Assembly: GCF_002754475.1 (NCBI RefSeq) | Contig: NZ_PEFL01000001.1 | Span: 930,001-994,000 of the forward strand | Length of the DNA stretch: 64,000 nucleotides | Direction: 5' to 3' | Source of the DNA: Comamonas sp. 26 | GTDB taxonomy: Bacteria > Pseudomonadota > Gammaproteobacteria > Burkholderiales > Burkholderiaceae_C | Part shown: one piece after another, positions 20,718 through 30,334 of the stretch | Position numbering within the stretch: the first letter of the stretch is position 1 | How the letters are laid out: the number at the start of each line of letters is the position of its first letter | Notes under the pieces: model-generated | Databases searched by the model: none | What the model saw: the letters and a program-made list of their open reading frames with translations, nothing else | What the model was told of the DNA's origin: nothing | Made by a program: the position numbers and the translations under genes

Positions 20718-23567
20718 ATGCCTTCCGCCCGTCCCAAAAGCGCCGCAGCTACAGACAAACATACAGACAAGCCGGTGCGCAAGATTGACAAGGATTTGCC
20801 GCTGATCGAAGACATTCGCCTGCTGGGCCGAATTCTGGGCGATGTGATCCGCGAGCAGGAGGGCGATGCCGCTTTTGCGCTGGTTGAGCAGGTGCGTCAG
20901 CTCTCGGTCGCCTTTCGCCGCGATGCAGATGAGGCGGCTGACAAGGCGCTGAAAAAGCTGCTCAAGGGCCTGTCCAGCGACCAGACGGTGAGCGTGATTC
21001 GCGCCTTTACCTATTTCTCGCATCTGGCCAATCTGGCCGAAGATCGCCATCACATTCGCCGCCGCGCCGTGCACGAGCGCGCCGGCAATACGCAGGAAGG
21101 CAGCATCGAAGTGGCACTGGCCCGCCTGCGCTGGGCCGGTATTTCATCGGGCACGGTGGCCAAGACGCTGGCCAAGAGCTTTATCTCACCCGTGCTCACC
21201 GCTCACCCCACCGAGGTGCAGCGCCAGAGCATTCTGACGGCTGAGCGCCGCATTGCTCAATTGCTGGCCGAGCGCGACGATATTCTGGTGCGCGCCCAGC
21301 TCTACAACAGCGCCAAGGATGCGCTGACTCCGCGTGAGCTGGCGCGCATTGAGGCACAGTTGCGCGCCTGTGTCGCCCAGTTGTGGCAGACGCGCCTGCT
21401 ACGCCACTCCAAGCTCACCGTGGCGGATGAGATTGAAAACGCGCTGTCTTATTACGAAGCGACGTTTTTGCAAGAAATTCCCAAAATCTACGAGCAGCTG
21501 GAGCAAGAGCTGGGCGAGAAGCTGCCCCAGCAAAGCTTTTTGCGCATGGGCCAGTGGATTGGTGGCGACCGCGACGGCAACCCCTTTGTGACGGCCGAGA
21601 GCCTGAATCTGGCCCTCTCGCGTCAGGCCGATGTGGCGCTGCGCCACTATCTGCGCGAGGTGCACTACCTGGGTGGCGAGCTGTCGCTGTCGGCCAATCT
21701 GGTGGACATCACGCCCGAAATGCAGACGCTGGCCGATGCATCGCCTGACCACAATGTGCATCGCAGCGATGAGCCTTATCGCCGTGCTCTGACCGGTATT
21801 TATGCGCGCTTGGCGGCTACGCTCAAGCAACTGACGGGCGGCGAAGCAGCTCGCCATGCCGTGGTGCCGCAGAACGCTTATGCATCGGCGGCTGAGTTTC
21901 TGGCCGAGCTCAAGGTCATCGACGATTCGCTCTCGCGCTATCACGGCGATGCGCTGGCTCCCCAGCGCCTGCGCCCTCTGATGCGTGCTGTGCAGGTGTT
22001 TGGCTTTTATCTTGCCACGGTGGATTTGCGCCAAAGTTCGGACAAGCATGAAGAAGTGGTGCGCGAGCTGCTGGCCGTGGCCAAGGTGGAGGCCGATTAC
22101 AGCGCCCTGGAAGAAGACGCCAAATGCGCACTGCTGGTGCGCCTGCTGGAAGACGCCCGTCCGCTGCGCGTGATGGGCGCGGACTATGGCGATCACACCC
22201 GCAGTGAGCTGGCGATTTTTGAAGCCGCCAAGCAGCTGCGCGAGCGACTGGGTGCAGAGGCCATTCGCCACTGCATCATCAGCCACACCGAAACCGTGAG
22301 TGACTTGCTGGAAGTGCTGCTGCTGCAAAAGGAAGTGGGCCTGCTGCGCGGCACCTTGCAAGATGGCGCGCAGTGCGACCTGATTGTGGTGCCGCTGTTC
22401 GAGACCATTGAAGACCTGCGCAACGCCGCCCCTATCATGCGCCGCTACTACCAGCTGCCCGGTATTGCCGAGCTGGTGAAAAAAAGTGGTGGCGAGCAGG
22501 ACATCATGCTGGGTTACAGCGACAGCAACAAGGATGGCGGCATCTTCACCAGCAACTGGGAGCTGTACCGCGCCGAGATTGCGCTGGTCGATCTGTTTGA
22601 TGATCTGGCAGGCCGCTTTGACATTCAGCTGCGCATGTTCCACGGCCGTGGCGGCACGGTCGGGCGTGGGGGCGGGCCCAGCTATCAGGCGATATTGGCC
22701 CAGCCACCGGGCACGGTGCGTGGGCAGATTCGCCTGACCGAGCAGGGCGAAGTCATTGCCTCCAAATACTCGAACCCCGAAATTGGCCGGAGAAACCTTG
22801 AGACCTTGGTGGCGGCCACGCTGGAAGCCACGCTGCTGCAGCCAACCAAACCGGCGACCAAGGCGTTTCTGGATGCGGCTGCCTTTTTGTCTGAAGCCAG
22901 CATGAAGGCCTATCGCGAGCTGGTGTATGAGACACCGGGCTTTACCAATTACTTCTTCAGCAGCACACCGATTCGCGAGATTGCCGAGCTCAATATCGGC
23001 TCGCGCCCTGCATCGCGCAAGGCCACGCAGGCGATTGAAGACCTGCGCGCCATCCCCTGGGGCTTCAGCTGGGGTCAGTGCCGCTTGACGCTGCCCGGCT
23101 GGTATGGCTTTGGCTCCGCGATTCAGGCCTTTATTCACCGCCCCGGTAAAGATGCCAAGGCGCAACTGGCGCTGCTGCAGAAGATGTATCGCCAGTGGCC
23201 GTTCTTTAAAACGCTGTTGTCAAATATGGACATGGTGCTGGCCAAGAGCGACCTGAACCTGGCGTCGCGCTACAGCGAACTGGTGACTGATGCCCGTTTG
23301 CGTCGCCGCATCTTTAGCGTGATTGAGGCCGAATGGCATAGCACGGTGGATGCCCTGAACCAGATCACGGGCGATAAACAGCGGCTGGAGCACAACTCGG
23401 CGTTGGCCCGCTCCATTCGTCACCGCTTCCCCTATATCGACCCGCTGCACCATTTGCAGGTGGAGCTGGTGCGCCGCTGGCGTGCGGGCCAGACGGATGA
23501 AAAGGTGAAAAACGGTATTCACCTGTCCATCAACGGTATTGCGGCGGGGGTGCGCAACACGGGTTAA
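20718..23567 (+). CDS. ppc: Phosphoenolpyruvate carboxylase
   Basis: A 949-residue anaplerotic enzyme converting phosphoenolpyruvate and bicarbonate to oxaloacetate. Signature 1 is [12 protein letters not shown] with the catalytic His. Signature 2 is [12 protein letters not shown], and the mobile Gly-rich loop is [15 protein letters not shown]. It ends in the conserved C-terminal [10 protein letters not shown]. The start at ATG 20718 is preceded by AAGGAGA. The N-terminal 30 residues are basic and poorly conserved. Monocistronic with a strong terminator. Confidence 0.98.
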   Translation: MPSARPKSAAATDKHTDKPVRKIDKDLPLIEDIRLLGRILGDVIREQEGDAAFALVEQVRQLSVAFRRDADEAADKALKKLLKGLSSDQTVSVIRAFTYFSHLANLAEDRHHIRRRAVHERAGNTQEGSIEVALARLRWAGISSGTVAKTLAKSFISPVLTAHPTEVQRQSILTAERRIAQLLAERDDILVRAQLYNSAKDALTPRELARIEAQLRACVAQLWQTRLLRHSKLTVADEIENALSYYEATFLQEIPKIYEQLEQELGEKLPQQSFLRMGQWIGGDRDGNPFVTAESLNLALSRQADVALRHYLREVHYLGGELSLSANLVDITPEMQTLADASPDHNVHRSDEPYRRALTGIYARLAATLKQLTGGEAARHAVVPQNAYASAAEFLAELKVIDDSLSRYHGDALAPQRLRPLMRAVQVFGFYLATVDLRQSSDKHEEVVRELLAVAKVEADYSALEEDAKCALLVRLLEDARPLRVMGADYGDHTRSELAIFEAAKQLRERLGAEAIRHCIISHTETVSDLLEVLLLQKEVGLLRGTLQDGAQCDLIVVPLFETIEDLRNAAPIMRRYYQLPGIAELVKKSGGEQDIMLGYSDSNKDGGIFTSNWELYRAEIALVDLFDDLAGRFDIQLRMFHGRGGTVGRGGGPSYQAILAQPPGTVRGQIRLTEQGEVIASKYSNPEIGRRNLETLVAATLEATLLQPTKPATKAFLDAAAFLSEASMKAYRELVYETPGFTNYFFSSTPIREIAELNIGSRPASRKATQAIEDLRAIPWGFSWGQCRLTLPGWYGFGSAIQAFIHRPGKDAKAQLALLQKMYRQWPFFKTLLSNMDMVLAKSDLNLASRYSELVTDARLRRRIFSVIEAEWHSTVDALNQITGDKQRLEHNSALARSIRHRFPYIDPLHHLQVELVRRWRAGQTDEKVKNGIHLSINGIAAGVRNTG

Positions 23568-23610
23568 AGCAAAGCAGCTCTTGAAACAGGAGCTGCTTGC
23601 GCCAATACAT

Positions 23611-23646
23611 AAAGGGTTTGAGGCAGATATCTGCTTCAAACCCTTT
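23611..23646 (+). terminator. Terminator of ppc
   Basis: AAAGGGTTTGAGGCAGATAT and CTGCTTCAAACCCTTTT form a long stem. It is framed on both sides by half-elements of repeat family A (AGCTGCTTGCGCCA before and TGGCGCTACCAGCTAT after). Confidence 0.9.
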
Positions 23647-23716
23647 TGTATATGGCGCTACCAGCTATGAAAAGAATGAGCTGACCTAAATACCGGCACG
23701 ACCTCAGCGCAAGGGA

Positions 23717-23790
23717 CAGCAAGCAAGCGCCGCCGCGCAGCGAGGATGTCGTCCCCTTTGGGGAAGCCGCGTAGCGGCTCAGGGGGAGTC
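23717..23790 (-). repeat. Family C repeat (copy 2), after flhC
   Basis: Contains GCAAGCAAGCGCCGCCGCGC, then GTCCCCTTTGGGGAAGCCGC and GTAGCGGCTCAGGGGGA. Located 7 bp after the flhC stop, in the same orientation to the gene as copies 1 and 3. Confidence 0.75.
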
Positions 23791-23796
23791 GTCCCC

Positions 23797-24348
23797 TCAG
23801 TGAAGCATCAAGGAGCCGGCAGCCTTGCTCTTGCCGGCACGGGCCGGAGGATTGCACAGACCGCACTGATAGTGGCGGGCATTTTCGTAGGGCTCGGTCA
23901 CAAACTGGCCCTTGCAGACGGAGCATTGCGTACGGCTCAGCATCTGCGCATCGACAAACTTCACCAGGCGCCAGGCGCGGGTAAAGGACAGCAGCACATC
24001 CAGCTCGGCCGCCTTGATTTGTTCGGCGTAGAGGCGGTAGGCCTTGGTCAGTTGCTCGGCGGTATCCAGCTCCACGCCCTTGGACAGGTATTCGTAGATA
24101 TTGAGAAACAGCGAGCTGTGCACGTTTTCTTGCCAAGTCAGAAACCAGTCCGTGGAGAACGGCAGCTGGCCCTTGGAGGGGGATTTGCCCGAGATTTCCT
24201 TGTACAGCCGGATCAGGCGTTCGTAAGACAGAGTAGTCTCGGACTCCAGCACCTGCATGCGGGCGCCCATCTCGATGAGCATGGCGGCGCGCTCGATTTG
24301 CTTGGATTCGTTGAGAACGCTTTTCACGGCAGTCTTGGTAGCAGGCAT
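23797..24348 (-). CDS. flhC: Flagellar master transcriptional activator subunit FlhC
   Basis: A 183-residue subunit of the FlhD4C2 complex that activates class II flagellar promoters. The zinc site is formed by two CxxC pairs, CSVCKG and CGLCNPP, about 22 residues apart. The N-terminal half carries the FlhC helices (SYERLIRLYKEISGKSPSKGQLPFS). It follows flhD by 38 bp on the same strand, so the two are co-transcribed. No flagellar structural genes lie in the window, although a chemoreceptor pseudogene is at 61.9 kb. Confidence 0.96.
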   Translation of the reverse strand: MPATKTAVKSVLNESKQIERAAMLIEMGARMQVLESETTLSYERLIRLYKEISGKSPSKGQLPFSTDWFLTWQENVHSSLFLNIYEYLSKGVELDTAEQLTKAYRLYAEQIKAAELDVLLSFTRAWRLVKFVDAQMLSRTQCSVCKGQFVTEPYENARHYQCGLCNPPARAGKSKAAGSLMLH

Positions 24349-24386
24349 GTGTCTTTCCTTAAAACCAGGTAGGTATTAACGAGTGC

Positions 24387-24713
24387 TTAAAGCACTTCGG
24401 AGACACGGCTGGCCATCAGGATATTGGCGTGCAGCGTGTTGGTGGCGGCATTGCCAATCTTGTTGCTGCTGTGGTTGGTCAGCAGGCTCCAGACCATTTC
24501 ATCGTCGGCGCGGAAGCTGGCCAGCAGCGTGTTGCGCGATGCCAGCTTGAGCACCTGTGCCGAGGAGAGCGAGCCCAGCAAGTCGCAGGCTTCTTCATTC
24601 AGACCCAGGCGGAACACGGCTTCAGCCTTGTCCTGGCGGATCAGGGTCTGGGCCAGCATCAGATAAGTGAGGTTGGCTTCGCGGATCTCGGCAAGCAGTT
24701 GTTCGTTGTTCAT
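24387..24713 (-). CDS. flhD: Flagellar master transcriptional activator subunit FlhD
   Basis: A 108-residue helical DNA-binding protein. The family core is EIREANLTYLMLAQTLIRQDKAEAVFRLG, with SAQVLKLASRNTLLASFR in the middle. The start at ATG 24713 has AAGGAC upstream; the longer frame from 24761 adds a non-conserved leader. It is the first gene of flhDC and has a 400-bp upstream region that is probably regulatory. Confidence 0.96.
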   Translation of the reverse strand: MNNEQLLAEIREANLTYLMLAQTLIRQDKAEAVFRLGLNEEACDLLGSLSSAQVLKLASRNTLLASFRADDEMVWSLLTNHSSNKIGNAATNTLHANILMASRVSEVL

Positions 24714-25114
24714 GGGTCTGGTCCTTTCAATACCGACAGACCGCAACGGCTTGCAAAACAAGGCGTTAAAAGTGTTTCGATCTGTTGGAGTGAATTGTGT
24801 TGCAGACCGCGACTGAACTGAAGTCGGGGCAGGGATGTCTGGCCTGACCGGTTGCGCCAGCCACTATGTAAGATTTCCCTTACTTGACTGCCATCCTTGT
24901 GGATGACTCAATGAGCCTGCGTTGGGACTGCATTGATGCAGGGAAGTCTCCTGCGGTTGTTCGCTATTGTGAATGAGGTGCAAAAAAGCCAAGCTAGGAA
25001 ATAGGCAGTTTTTTCGTTGTATCTAAGTGCCTTTGAAATAGAGAATCCGCCGCCGGCTGTGATAGTTGCGTGAATCTACGTTGACTGGCTTAGTCAACTT
25101 CTTCAGGGGTGCAT
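24714..25114. promoter_or_regulatory. Divergent control region of flhDC and the GGDEF gene
   Basis: A 400-bp non-coding stretch between divergent genes. It contains an inverted repeat GTAAG-ATTTCC-CTTAC near 24867-24882 and an AT-rich part around 25000. No RNA gene or ORF with an RBS was found. Long upstream regions are usual for flhDC; binding sites could not be assigned. Confidence 0.5.
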
Positions 25115-26362
25115 ATGAGCCAGAGATTCGTGAGTTCTCAAGGCGTGAGGTGCTCCAGCCTGCTTGATGCTCTGCTGACCACGGATTCACGTCAGCGTGT
25201 GTCATTGATTACGACGGGGTTTGCCTGTTTGTTCATGGCGTTCTGCATTCTGGCCATGGAGCTGGTTGCCGCCGCCGGGCTGGCTGACAGGCAGTGGGTG
25301 CGCTGGTGGTCGTTTGCCAGCGGCGCTTGCGTGCTGATCAGTTTTGCGTTGATTCGCAGCGGCGTGACGCGTAACTGGCATGACCCGGCGTTTACCTGCG
25401 CACAGATGGTCTATGCCATCACCAGCAACGCCGTTGCCTACGTGATTGCAGGTACGGCCAGGGGTATTACGCCGCCCATCTTGGCGGCGATCATGATGTT
25501 CGCGGTCTTCGGCCTGAAGCCCAGGCAGATCAAGGGCTTGATGTTCTATGGCCTGTTCGCCTATGGCGCGGCGGCAGCGGTGGTGCAGTGGGGTCTGCCT
25601 GACGATCCTATGCCAGCTTCTCTGGCGGCGGTCTATCTGCTGATCGTGGCCATGGTGCTGACGATGACGGCCGCGCTGAGTTTGCATGCCAATGCCATGC
25701 GGGTGCATCTGCAAGTACAGAAAAGCGAGCTGGCCGAAGCGGTGCAGCATATTCACGAGCTGGCTACCCACGATGAGCTGACCGGTCTGCCCAACCGTCG
25801 CTATATGCAGGACATGCTGCGCCTTGAAGAGACGCGAGCGCGGCACAGCGGCCAGCCTTTGCTGGTGGCTCAGTTCGATCTGGATTTTTTCAAAGCGATT
25901 AACGACAGCCACGGCCATGCTGCAGGCGATCAGGTTTTGCAGAGTTTTGCCCGTCAGGTGGAGGCCAGCGTCCGAGGTTCGGACATTTGGGCGCGCTGGG
26001 GCGGGGAGGAGTTTGTGCTGCTGATGGCCAACACCTCACAGGATGACGGCGCTCAGCTACTGGAGTATGTGAGAGCAAAGATTGCCGCAACGCCTGCGGT
26101 TCTTTCCTCGGGCATTCAAGTCTCCTATACAGTTTCCATCGGGGCCGCGATGCTTGAGGAAGACGAGGGCGCGGTGACGTTGCTGGAGCGCACCGATGCG
26201 GCCTTGTATGAGGCCAAGCACCGGGGCCGCAACCGGGTGGAATGGGCCAAGCAGAAGTCAGCGCCTGATCTTGCTCCTGCGCGCAGCAAGTTCAGCCCCG
26301 CTCGGCCGGACGAGTGGGTTGGCTGCACCACTCGCTCCAGCTACCTGCAAACAAGGCCGTAG
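25115..26362 (+). CDS. Membrane diguanylate cyclase (GGDEF)
   Basis: A 415-residue protein. Residues about 25-210 hold roughly six membrane segments, with no recognised sensor fold. The C-terminal GGDEF domain starts near ATHDELTGLPNRRYM, has LDFFKAINDSHGHAAGD and the active-site WGGEEF. It should therefore synthesise cyclic di-GMP; no RxxD inhibitory site is evident just upstream of GGEEF. ATG 25115 follows AGGGG; a GTG at 25109 is the alternative. Its last 71 bases overlap the end of the convergent sseA. Divergence from flhDC fits motility-sessility control, but that link is inference. Confidence 0.93.
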   Translation: MSQRFVSSQGVRCSSLLDALLTTDSRQRVSLITTGFACLFMAFCILAMELVAAAGLADRQWVRWWSFASGACVLISFALIRSGVTRNWHDPAFTCAQMVYAITSNAVAYVIAGTARGITPPILAAIMMFAVFGLKPRQIKGLMFYGLFAYGAAAAVVQWGLPDDPMPASLAAVYLLIVAMVLTMTAALSLHANAMRVHLQVQKSELAEAVQHIHELATHDELTGLPNRRYMQDMLRLEETRARHSGQPLLVAQFDLDFFKAINDSHGHAAGDQVLQSFARQVEASVRGSDIWARWGGEEFVLLMANTSQDDGAQLLEYVRAKIAATPAVLSSGIQVSYTVSIGAAMLEEDEGAVTLLERTDAALYEAKHRGRNRVEWAKQKSAPDLAPARSKFSPARPDEWVGCTTRSSYLQTRP

Positions 26363-27203
26363 GCGCAAAGCCTGCAATGCGCATGGCCAGCACATTGGGC
26401 GTAGCGCTGACGCCGCTGCCGCACTGGTGTACCACGCTGGCCGGGTCGCGGCCTGCCAGTAGTTCATCAAACTCCGCCTTGAGCAGAGCTGCGGGCTTGA
26501 AGCGGCCGTCGGCGGCAATATTGCTGCTGAACGGACGGTTGAGCGCGCCGGGGATATGGCCTGCCACGGGGTCCAGAGGTTCGACCTCGCCGCGATAGCG
26601 GGCGGGCGCGCGGGCATCAATCAGCGTCTGGGTGGTCTGGCCCAGATCGGCCTCGACCTGATCGACTGTTTTCAGTGTTTCCAGCGGCTCGCCCAGCTCA
26701 AAGTTGGACTGGAAGTGGCTGGGCTCTTCACCCGCATTCACGGCCTGACCTGCGGCCTGCCAGGCTTGCAGCCCGCCGTCGAGCACGGCCACGGCATCAT
26801 GGCCGGCCCAGCGCAGCATCCACCACAGGCGGCCGCAGTAATTGGCACCGTTGCGGTCATAGACCACGGCCTGCATATCGTTGGCAAAGCCTATGGATGA
26901 CAGCCAGACCGAGAAGCGCTCACGCGTGGGAAGCGGGTGGCGACCGCCCGATGCGGCCTGAACGCTGGTAGCAACCTGACCATCTTCACCCGGTGCGCCG
27001 TGCGGGGCGCTGAGGTTTTTGTCCAGATCGGCAAACACCGCCTCTGGAATATGCGACTGCAAATACTGTGCATGACCTGCAGGTGGATTCATGAGGTCGA
27101 AGCTGCAGTCAAACACCATCACGGGCTTGCCGCTGGCCTTGAGCTGAGCCAGTTGCTCGACAGAAATCAGGGTGTTATAGCGCCCTGGTGCAGATGTGGT
27201 CAT
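26292..27203 (-). CDS. sseA: 3-Mercaptopyruvate/thiosulfate sulfurtransferase
   Basis: A 303-residue protein with two rhodanese domains. The C-terminal domain carries the active Cys in HQCGSGVSA, the loop form typical of mercaptopyruvate sulfurtransferases; thiosulfate enzymes usually have CRKGVT-like loops. Interdomain and N-terminal motifs include IPEAVFADLDKNLS, VVYDRNG and GHIPGALNRPFS. ATG 27203 with GGAG upstream is preferred to 27245. The final codons (TRPAERG) lie antisense to the end of the diguanylate cyclase gene. Confidence 0.93.
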   Translation of the reverse strand: MTTSAPGRYNTLISVEQLAQLKASGKPVMVFDCSFDLMNPPAGHAQYLQSHIPEAVFADLDKNLSAPHGAPGEDGQVATSVQAASGGRHPLPTRERFSVWLSSIGFANDMQAVVYDRNGANYCGRLWWMLRWAGHDAVAVLDGGLQAWQAAGQAVNAGEEPSHFQSNFELGEPLETLKTVDQVEADLGQTTQTLIDARAPARYRGEVEPLDPVAGHIPGALNRPFSSNIAADGRFKPAALLKAEFDELLAGRDPASVVHQCGSGVSATPNVLAMRIAGFAPTALFAGSWSEWCSQPTRPAERG

Positions 27204-27377
27204 GGCTTGCTGCTCCAAAAAATGTAGCTGATGCAGGCCATGCATTGATGCTTGCCTGCGGGATGCAAACCATTATGCGATGGGGGTGAGCTGGCGCAGA
27301 GGTCTGCCGAGCTATCGTTTGGACATGTGTGTCTGCGCTGTCAGATAGCGTTGAACAGGCGTGGAGCAGGTCAGTGC

Positions 27378-27462
27378 GACAGGCAAGTGCCGCACCGCAG
27401 CGATGGCATCGTTCCTATCCCACGGAGCGAGACAGGGAGAAGGCGCAAAGCGCCTGAGGGGC
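27378..27462 (-). repeat. Family C repeat (copy 3, diverged), after the EamA gene
   Basis: Contains GGCAAGTGCCGCACCGCAGC, then GGCGCAAAGCGCCTGAGGGG, directly after the stop at 27463. It aligns with copies 1 and 2 in order and orientation but has diverged, and the central CCCC-GGGG stem is degraded. Confidence 0.6.
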
Positions 27463-28377
27463 TTAGCTTCTGGAGCGGAGTGCAGTCGCTGCGGCACCAC
27501 TGGCCACGATCAGCACAATGCCCACCCAGCCGATCACGGGGATGCTCTCGCCAAACAGCATCAGGCTGAGCAAGGCGGCAAACACAATACCGGTGTACTG
27601 CAGATTGGCGACTACCAGCGTGTTGCGCTTGCTGCCGGCGGAAGCGTAGGCCTTGGTCATGCAGACCTGGGCGACGGCGGCGAGCACGCCCACGGGCACC
27701 AGCCACAGAGCGCTCCAGCCCGGGAAGGGGGAGATGCCGATAAAAAGCATGGTGATGCCGCCTGCAATGGCTGAGCCCAGAGAGAAATAAAAGACCACGC
27801 GGGTTTCAGGCTCGCCCATGCGCGAGAGCGTGGCCACCTGCATATAAGCCATGGCGGCAAACATGCCGCCAAACAGCCCGCCCAGTGCGGCCACCCATTC
27901 GCTTGCTGGGGCGCTTGTTGGGCGCAGCACCAGCAGCACGCCGACAAAACCAGCCACGACGGTGGAGACCAGTCCCCAGGGGAAGGGCGGAATAGCGAGA
28001 CGTGTCTCGGGCTGCGCGGCATAGGACTTGCGCAGAGTGTGGCGCATCCACAAACCCTGGCTGATGAGGAATACGGCCATCCAGATGCTGCTCATGGAGT
28101 TGAGCGTGGTGGCGGTGGCCAGTGGCAGGTGACCAATGGCATAAAACCAGGCCCCCATGGAGACAACGCCGACAAAACTGCGCCAGCCGTGCTCACGTGG
28201 GTAGCGGGTCGCCAGTGTCACGCCGCTGCTTTTGGCCAACCAGGCCAGCAGCGCCATGCTGATCAGGCCGCGGTAAAAAATAATCTCTGCCGTATTGAAG
28301 TCTTGGGAGGCAAACTTCACACACACACTCATGACCGCAAAAATCAACGCGGCCAGCACCATCCACAGGGCTTGCAT
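27463..28377 (-). CDS. EamA/DMT-family inner-membrane transporter
   Basis: A 304-residue protein with ten predicted membrane segments arranged as two EamA repeats. The first begins LWMVLAALIFAVMSVCVKFA and the second covers WLVPVGVLAAVAQVCMTKAYA. Glu/Gly-rich turns (RPTSAP in the linker) suit the family. Members export amino acids or other metabolites, but sequence does not reveal the substrate. Single gene with a family A repeat in front and a family C repeat behind. Confidence 0.9.
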   Translation of the reverse strand: MQALWMVLAALIFAVMSVCVKFASQDFNTAEIIFYRGLISMALLAWLAKSSGVTLATRYPREHGWRSFVGVVSMGAWFYAIGHLPLATATTLNSMSSIWMAVFLISQGLWMRHTLRKSYAAQPETRLAIPPFPWGLVSTVVAGFVGVLLVLRPTSAPASEWVAALGGLFGGMFAAMAYMQVATLSRMGEPETRVVFYFSLGSAIAGGITMLFIGISPFPGWSALWLVPVGVLAAVAQVCMTKAYASAGSKRNTLVVANLQYTGIVFAALLSLMLFGESIPVIGWVGIVLIVASGAAATALRSRS

Positions 28378-28399
28378 ATCTCACTCAATTCAGCATAAA

Positions 28400-28446
28400 A
28401 AATAGCTGCTGCGCTTATGGGGTAAGCGATAGCAGCTATCGATTTT
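28400..28446 (-). repeat. Family A palindromic repeat (copy 5)
   Basis: AATAGCTGCTGCGCTTATGG followed by GGTAAGCGATAGCAGCTATC. The outer arms ATAGCTGCT/AGCAGCTAT are perfectly complementary. It fills most of the gap between the Rieske gene and the EamA gene. Confidence 0.8.
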
Positions 28447-28460
28447 GAGGCGCACCTCGT

Positions 28461-29600
28461 TCAGCGTTGGGGCACGCTGTCACCCATGATGCGGCGGTAC
28501 CACTCATGGAAATGTTGCATGCCGTCCTCCATGGGGCTCTGGTAGGGGCCGACTTCGTTGTCCCCGCGCATATACAAAGCCTTGCGGCCTGCGTCCATGC
28601 GTTCGGCAATTTCGTCGTCCTCAATACAGGTTTCCATGTAGGCGGCTTTTTGGGCCTGAACGAACTCGGGTTCGAAGGCCGCGATTTCCTCAGGGTAGAA
28701 GAATTCCACCACGTTCAGCGTCTTGTCCACGGCCAGCGGGTGCAGGGTCGAGACCGTCAGCACATGCGGGTACCACTCCACCATGATATGGGGGTAGTAG
28801 GTCAGCCAGATGGCCCCGCGATCAGGCAACTCGCCATTGCGGTAGGCCAGCAGCACGTCATGCCAAGTCTTGTAGATGTCCGAGCCTGGATTGCCAAAGC
28901 CGGGCGCCACGCCCACGGTCTGTACCGAGTACTCGCTGGCAAATTCCCACTTCAGATCGTCGCAGGTCACAAAGTTGCCCAGGCCGGGGTGGAAGGGGCC
29001 GACGTGGTAGTCCTCCAGATAGACCTCGATAAAGGTCTTCCAGTTGTAGTTGCACTCGTGCATTTCTACGTGGTGGAGCACAAAGCCATCGAACTTGAGC
29101 TGGTCGCGCAGCTTCATGCCTGCAAGATCGGCCTCGACATCGCGGCCGTTGTCCTCAAACAGCAGGCCATTCCACTCGCGCAGCTTGTAGTTGTTGAGGT
29201 TCAGGCAGGGATCGTGGCCAAAGTGGGGCGCGCCTAGCAACTCGCCGCTGGTGTTGTAGGTCCAGCGGTGCAGCGGGCAGACGATGTTGCCCCCGGCATG
29301 GCCTTTGCCTTCGGAGCTCAGATTGCCCTGACCCTTGAGCATCACGGCCTGACGATGGCGGCAGACGTTGGAGATCAGCTCGATCTCACCCTTGCTGTTG
29401 CGCACCAGCGCCCGGCCTTCGTTTTCCTGAGGCAAGGCGTAGTAGTCGCCGATTTCGGGTACAGCTAGCTGGTGGCCCACATAGCGAGGGCCGCACTTGA
29501 AAATCGTTTCCAACTCACGCTGGAACAGCGCAGGGTCGAAATAACTTGAAACTGGTAGTTGGCTTGCGGCCTGCTGCAGTTGAAGACTTAAATCAGTCAT
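28461..29600 (-). CDS. Rieske-type aromatic-ring/N-oxygenase alpha subunit
   Basis: A 379-residue protein. The Rieske [2Fe-2S] centre is formed by CRHR (residues about 80-83) and CPLHRW about 27 residues on. The catalytic iron site appears as EVYLEDYHVGPFHPGL with two His, and a later Asp completes the facial triad. The closest overall pattern is the single-component-like group that includes choline monooxygenase and glycine-betaine demethylase GbcA. No ferredoxin or reductase gene is adjacent, so the electron donor is encoded elsewhere. Substrate unknown. Confidence 0.88.
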   Translation of the reverse strand: MTDLSLQLQQAASQLPVSSYFDPALFQRELETIFKCGPRYVGHQLAVPEIGDYYALPQENEGRALVRNSKGEIELISNVCRHRQAVMLKGQGNLSSEGKGHAGGNIVCPLHRWTYNTSGELLGAPHFGHDPCLNLNNYKLREWNGLLFEDNGRDVEADLAGMKLRDQLKFDGFVLHHVEMHECNYNWKTFIEVYLEDYHVGPFHPGLGNFVTCDDLKWEFASEYSVQTVGVAPGFGNPGSDIYKTWHDVLLAYRNGELPDRGAIWLTYYPHIMVEWYPHVLTVSTLHPLAVDKTLNVVEFFYPEEIAAFEPEFVQAQKAAYMETCIEDDEIAERMDAGRKALYMRGDNEVGPYQSPMEDGMQHFHEWYRRIMGDSVPQR

Positions 29601-30047
29601 GGGTGACCTGACCTAAAGACTCCCCACAGGGAGGGTGCACGTACGCACGCGGTAAATAACGAAACCGGCCTTGTCTGGACATGAATTTCAGGCGGTAAGA
29701 GGCAGAACTTGAAAATACAGCCCCGGAGCGCCCAAGCAGGATGACTAGAGACGGGGCCGGCTTGACAGGAATGGGATTATAGGCTGTGGGGTTATTGCCG
29801 TTCTTCTGGTACGTGTATTGGCGAAGCGTGACGCTTGGCGCTGATATCTGTCAGCCAACTGCCAGTTGCCTTAAAACCTGCGTGGGCAAAGGTTCTGCTG
29901 CCTCAGGCATGGCGCTCGGAACCGCAGAAGTCGTGCAGAAGTCACACCTAAGACACAAAGCGTGGGCCTGCTTTGCGGTCATTGGACGCTGGGGAGGCGG
30001 GGACGCCTAAAATCGTCGTTTCCGTCCAACACAAACCCACACCATCC
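29601..30047. other. Intergenic region upstream of xseB-ispA-dxs
   Basis: A 447-bp stretch between divergent units. It should hold the promoters of the Rieske gene and the isoprenoid operon. A TTGACA near 29763 has no convincing -10 at the right spacing. A 74-residue ORF at 29786-30010 has no RBS or recognisable features and is not called. Confidence 0.5.
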
Positions 30048-30287
30048 ATGCCCAAGGCCGCCGCTGCGAAAAAATCTGATCAGCCTGCCAGCTACGAAGC
30101 TGCGTTGCAGGAGCTGGAGCAACTGATTGCACAGATCGAATCCGGTCAGCTGCCGCTGGAGCAGATGCTCAGCGGTTATCAGCGAGCCGCTGAACTGCTG
30201 GGCTTTTGCCGTGGGCAGCTGGATGCCGTGCAGGAGCAAGTCAAGGTGCTCGACGAAGGCAAGCTGTCTGCCTGGACTCAGGACTGA
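30048..30287 (+). CDS. xseB: Exodeoxyribonuclease VII small subunit
   Basis: A 79-residue helical protein with the XseB pattern [28 protein letters not shown] and [22 protein letters not shown]. Several copies bind XseA to make the nuclease that degrades single-stranded DNA to oligonucleotides. ATG 30048 (MPKAAA) is selected by family length. It is first in the conserved xseB-ispA-dxs operon; xseA is not in the window. Confidence 0.95.
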   Translation: MPKAAAAKKSDQPASYEAALQELEQLIAQIESGQLPLEQMLSGYQRAAELLGFCRGQLDAVQEQVKVLDEGKLSAWTQD

Positions 30288-30334
30288 GACCAGTGCCCGA
30301 GCTAGATTCAGACCCAGAGACCACCGCCTTGAAT

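Noticed and set aside
21399-23165. 588-residue minus-strand ORF in ppc
   Set aside because: Antisense shadow of ppc with no independent signals.
29786-30010. 74-residue ORF between the Rieske gene and xseB
   Set aside because: No RBS, no recognisable fold, and it overlaps the expected operon promoter.
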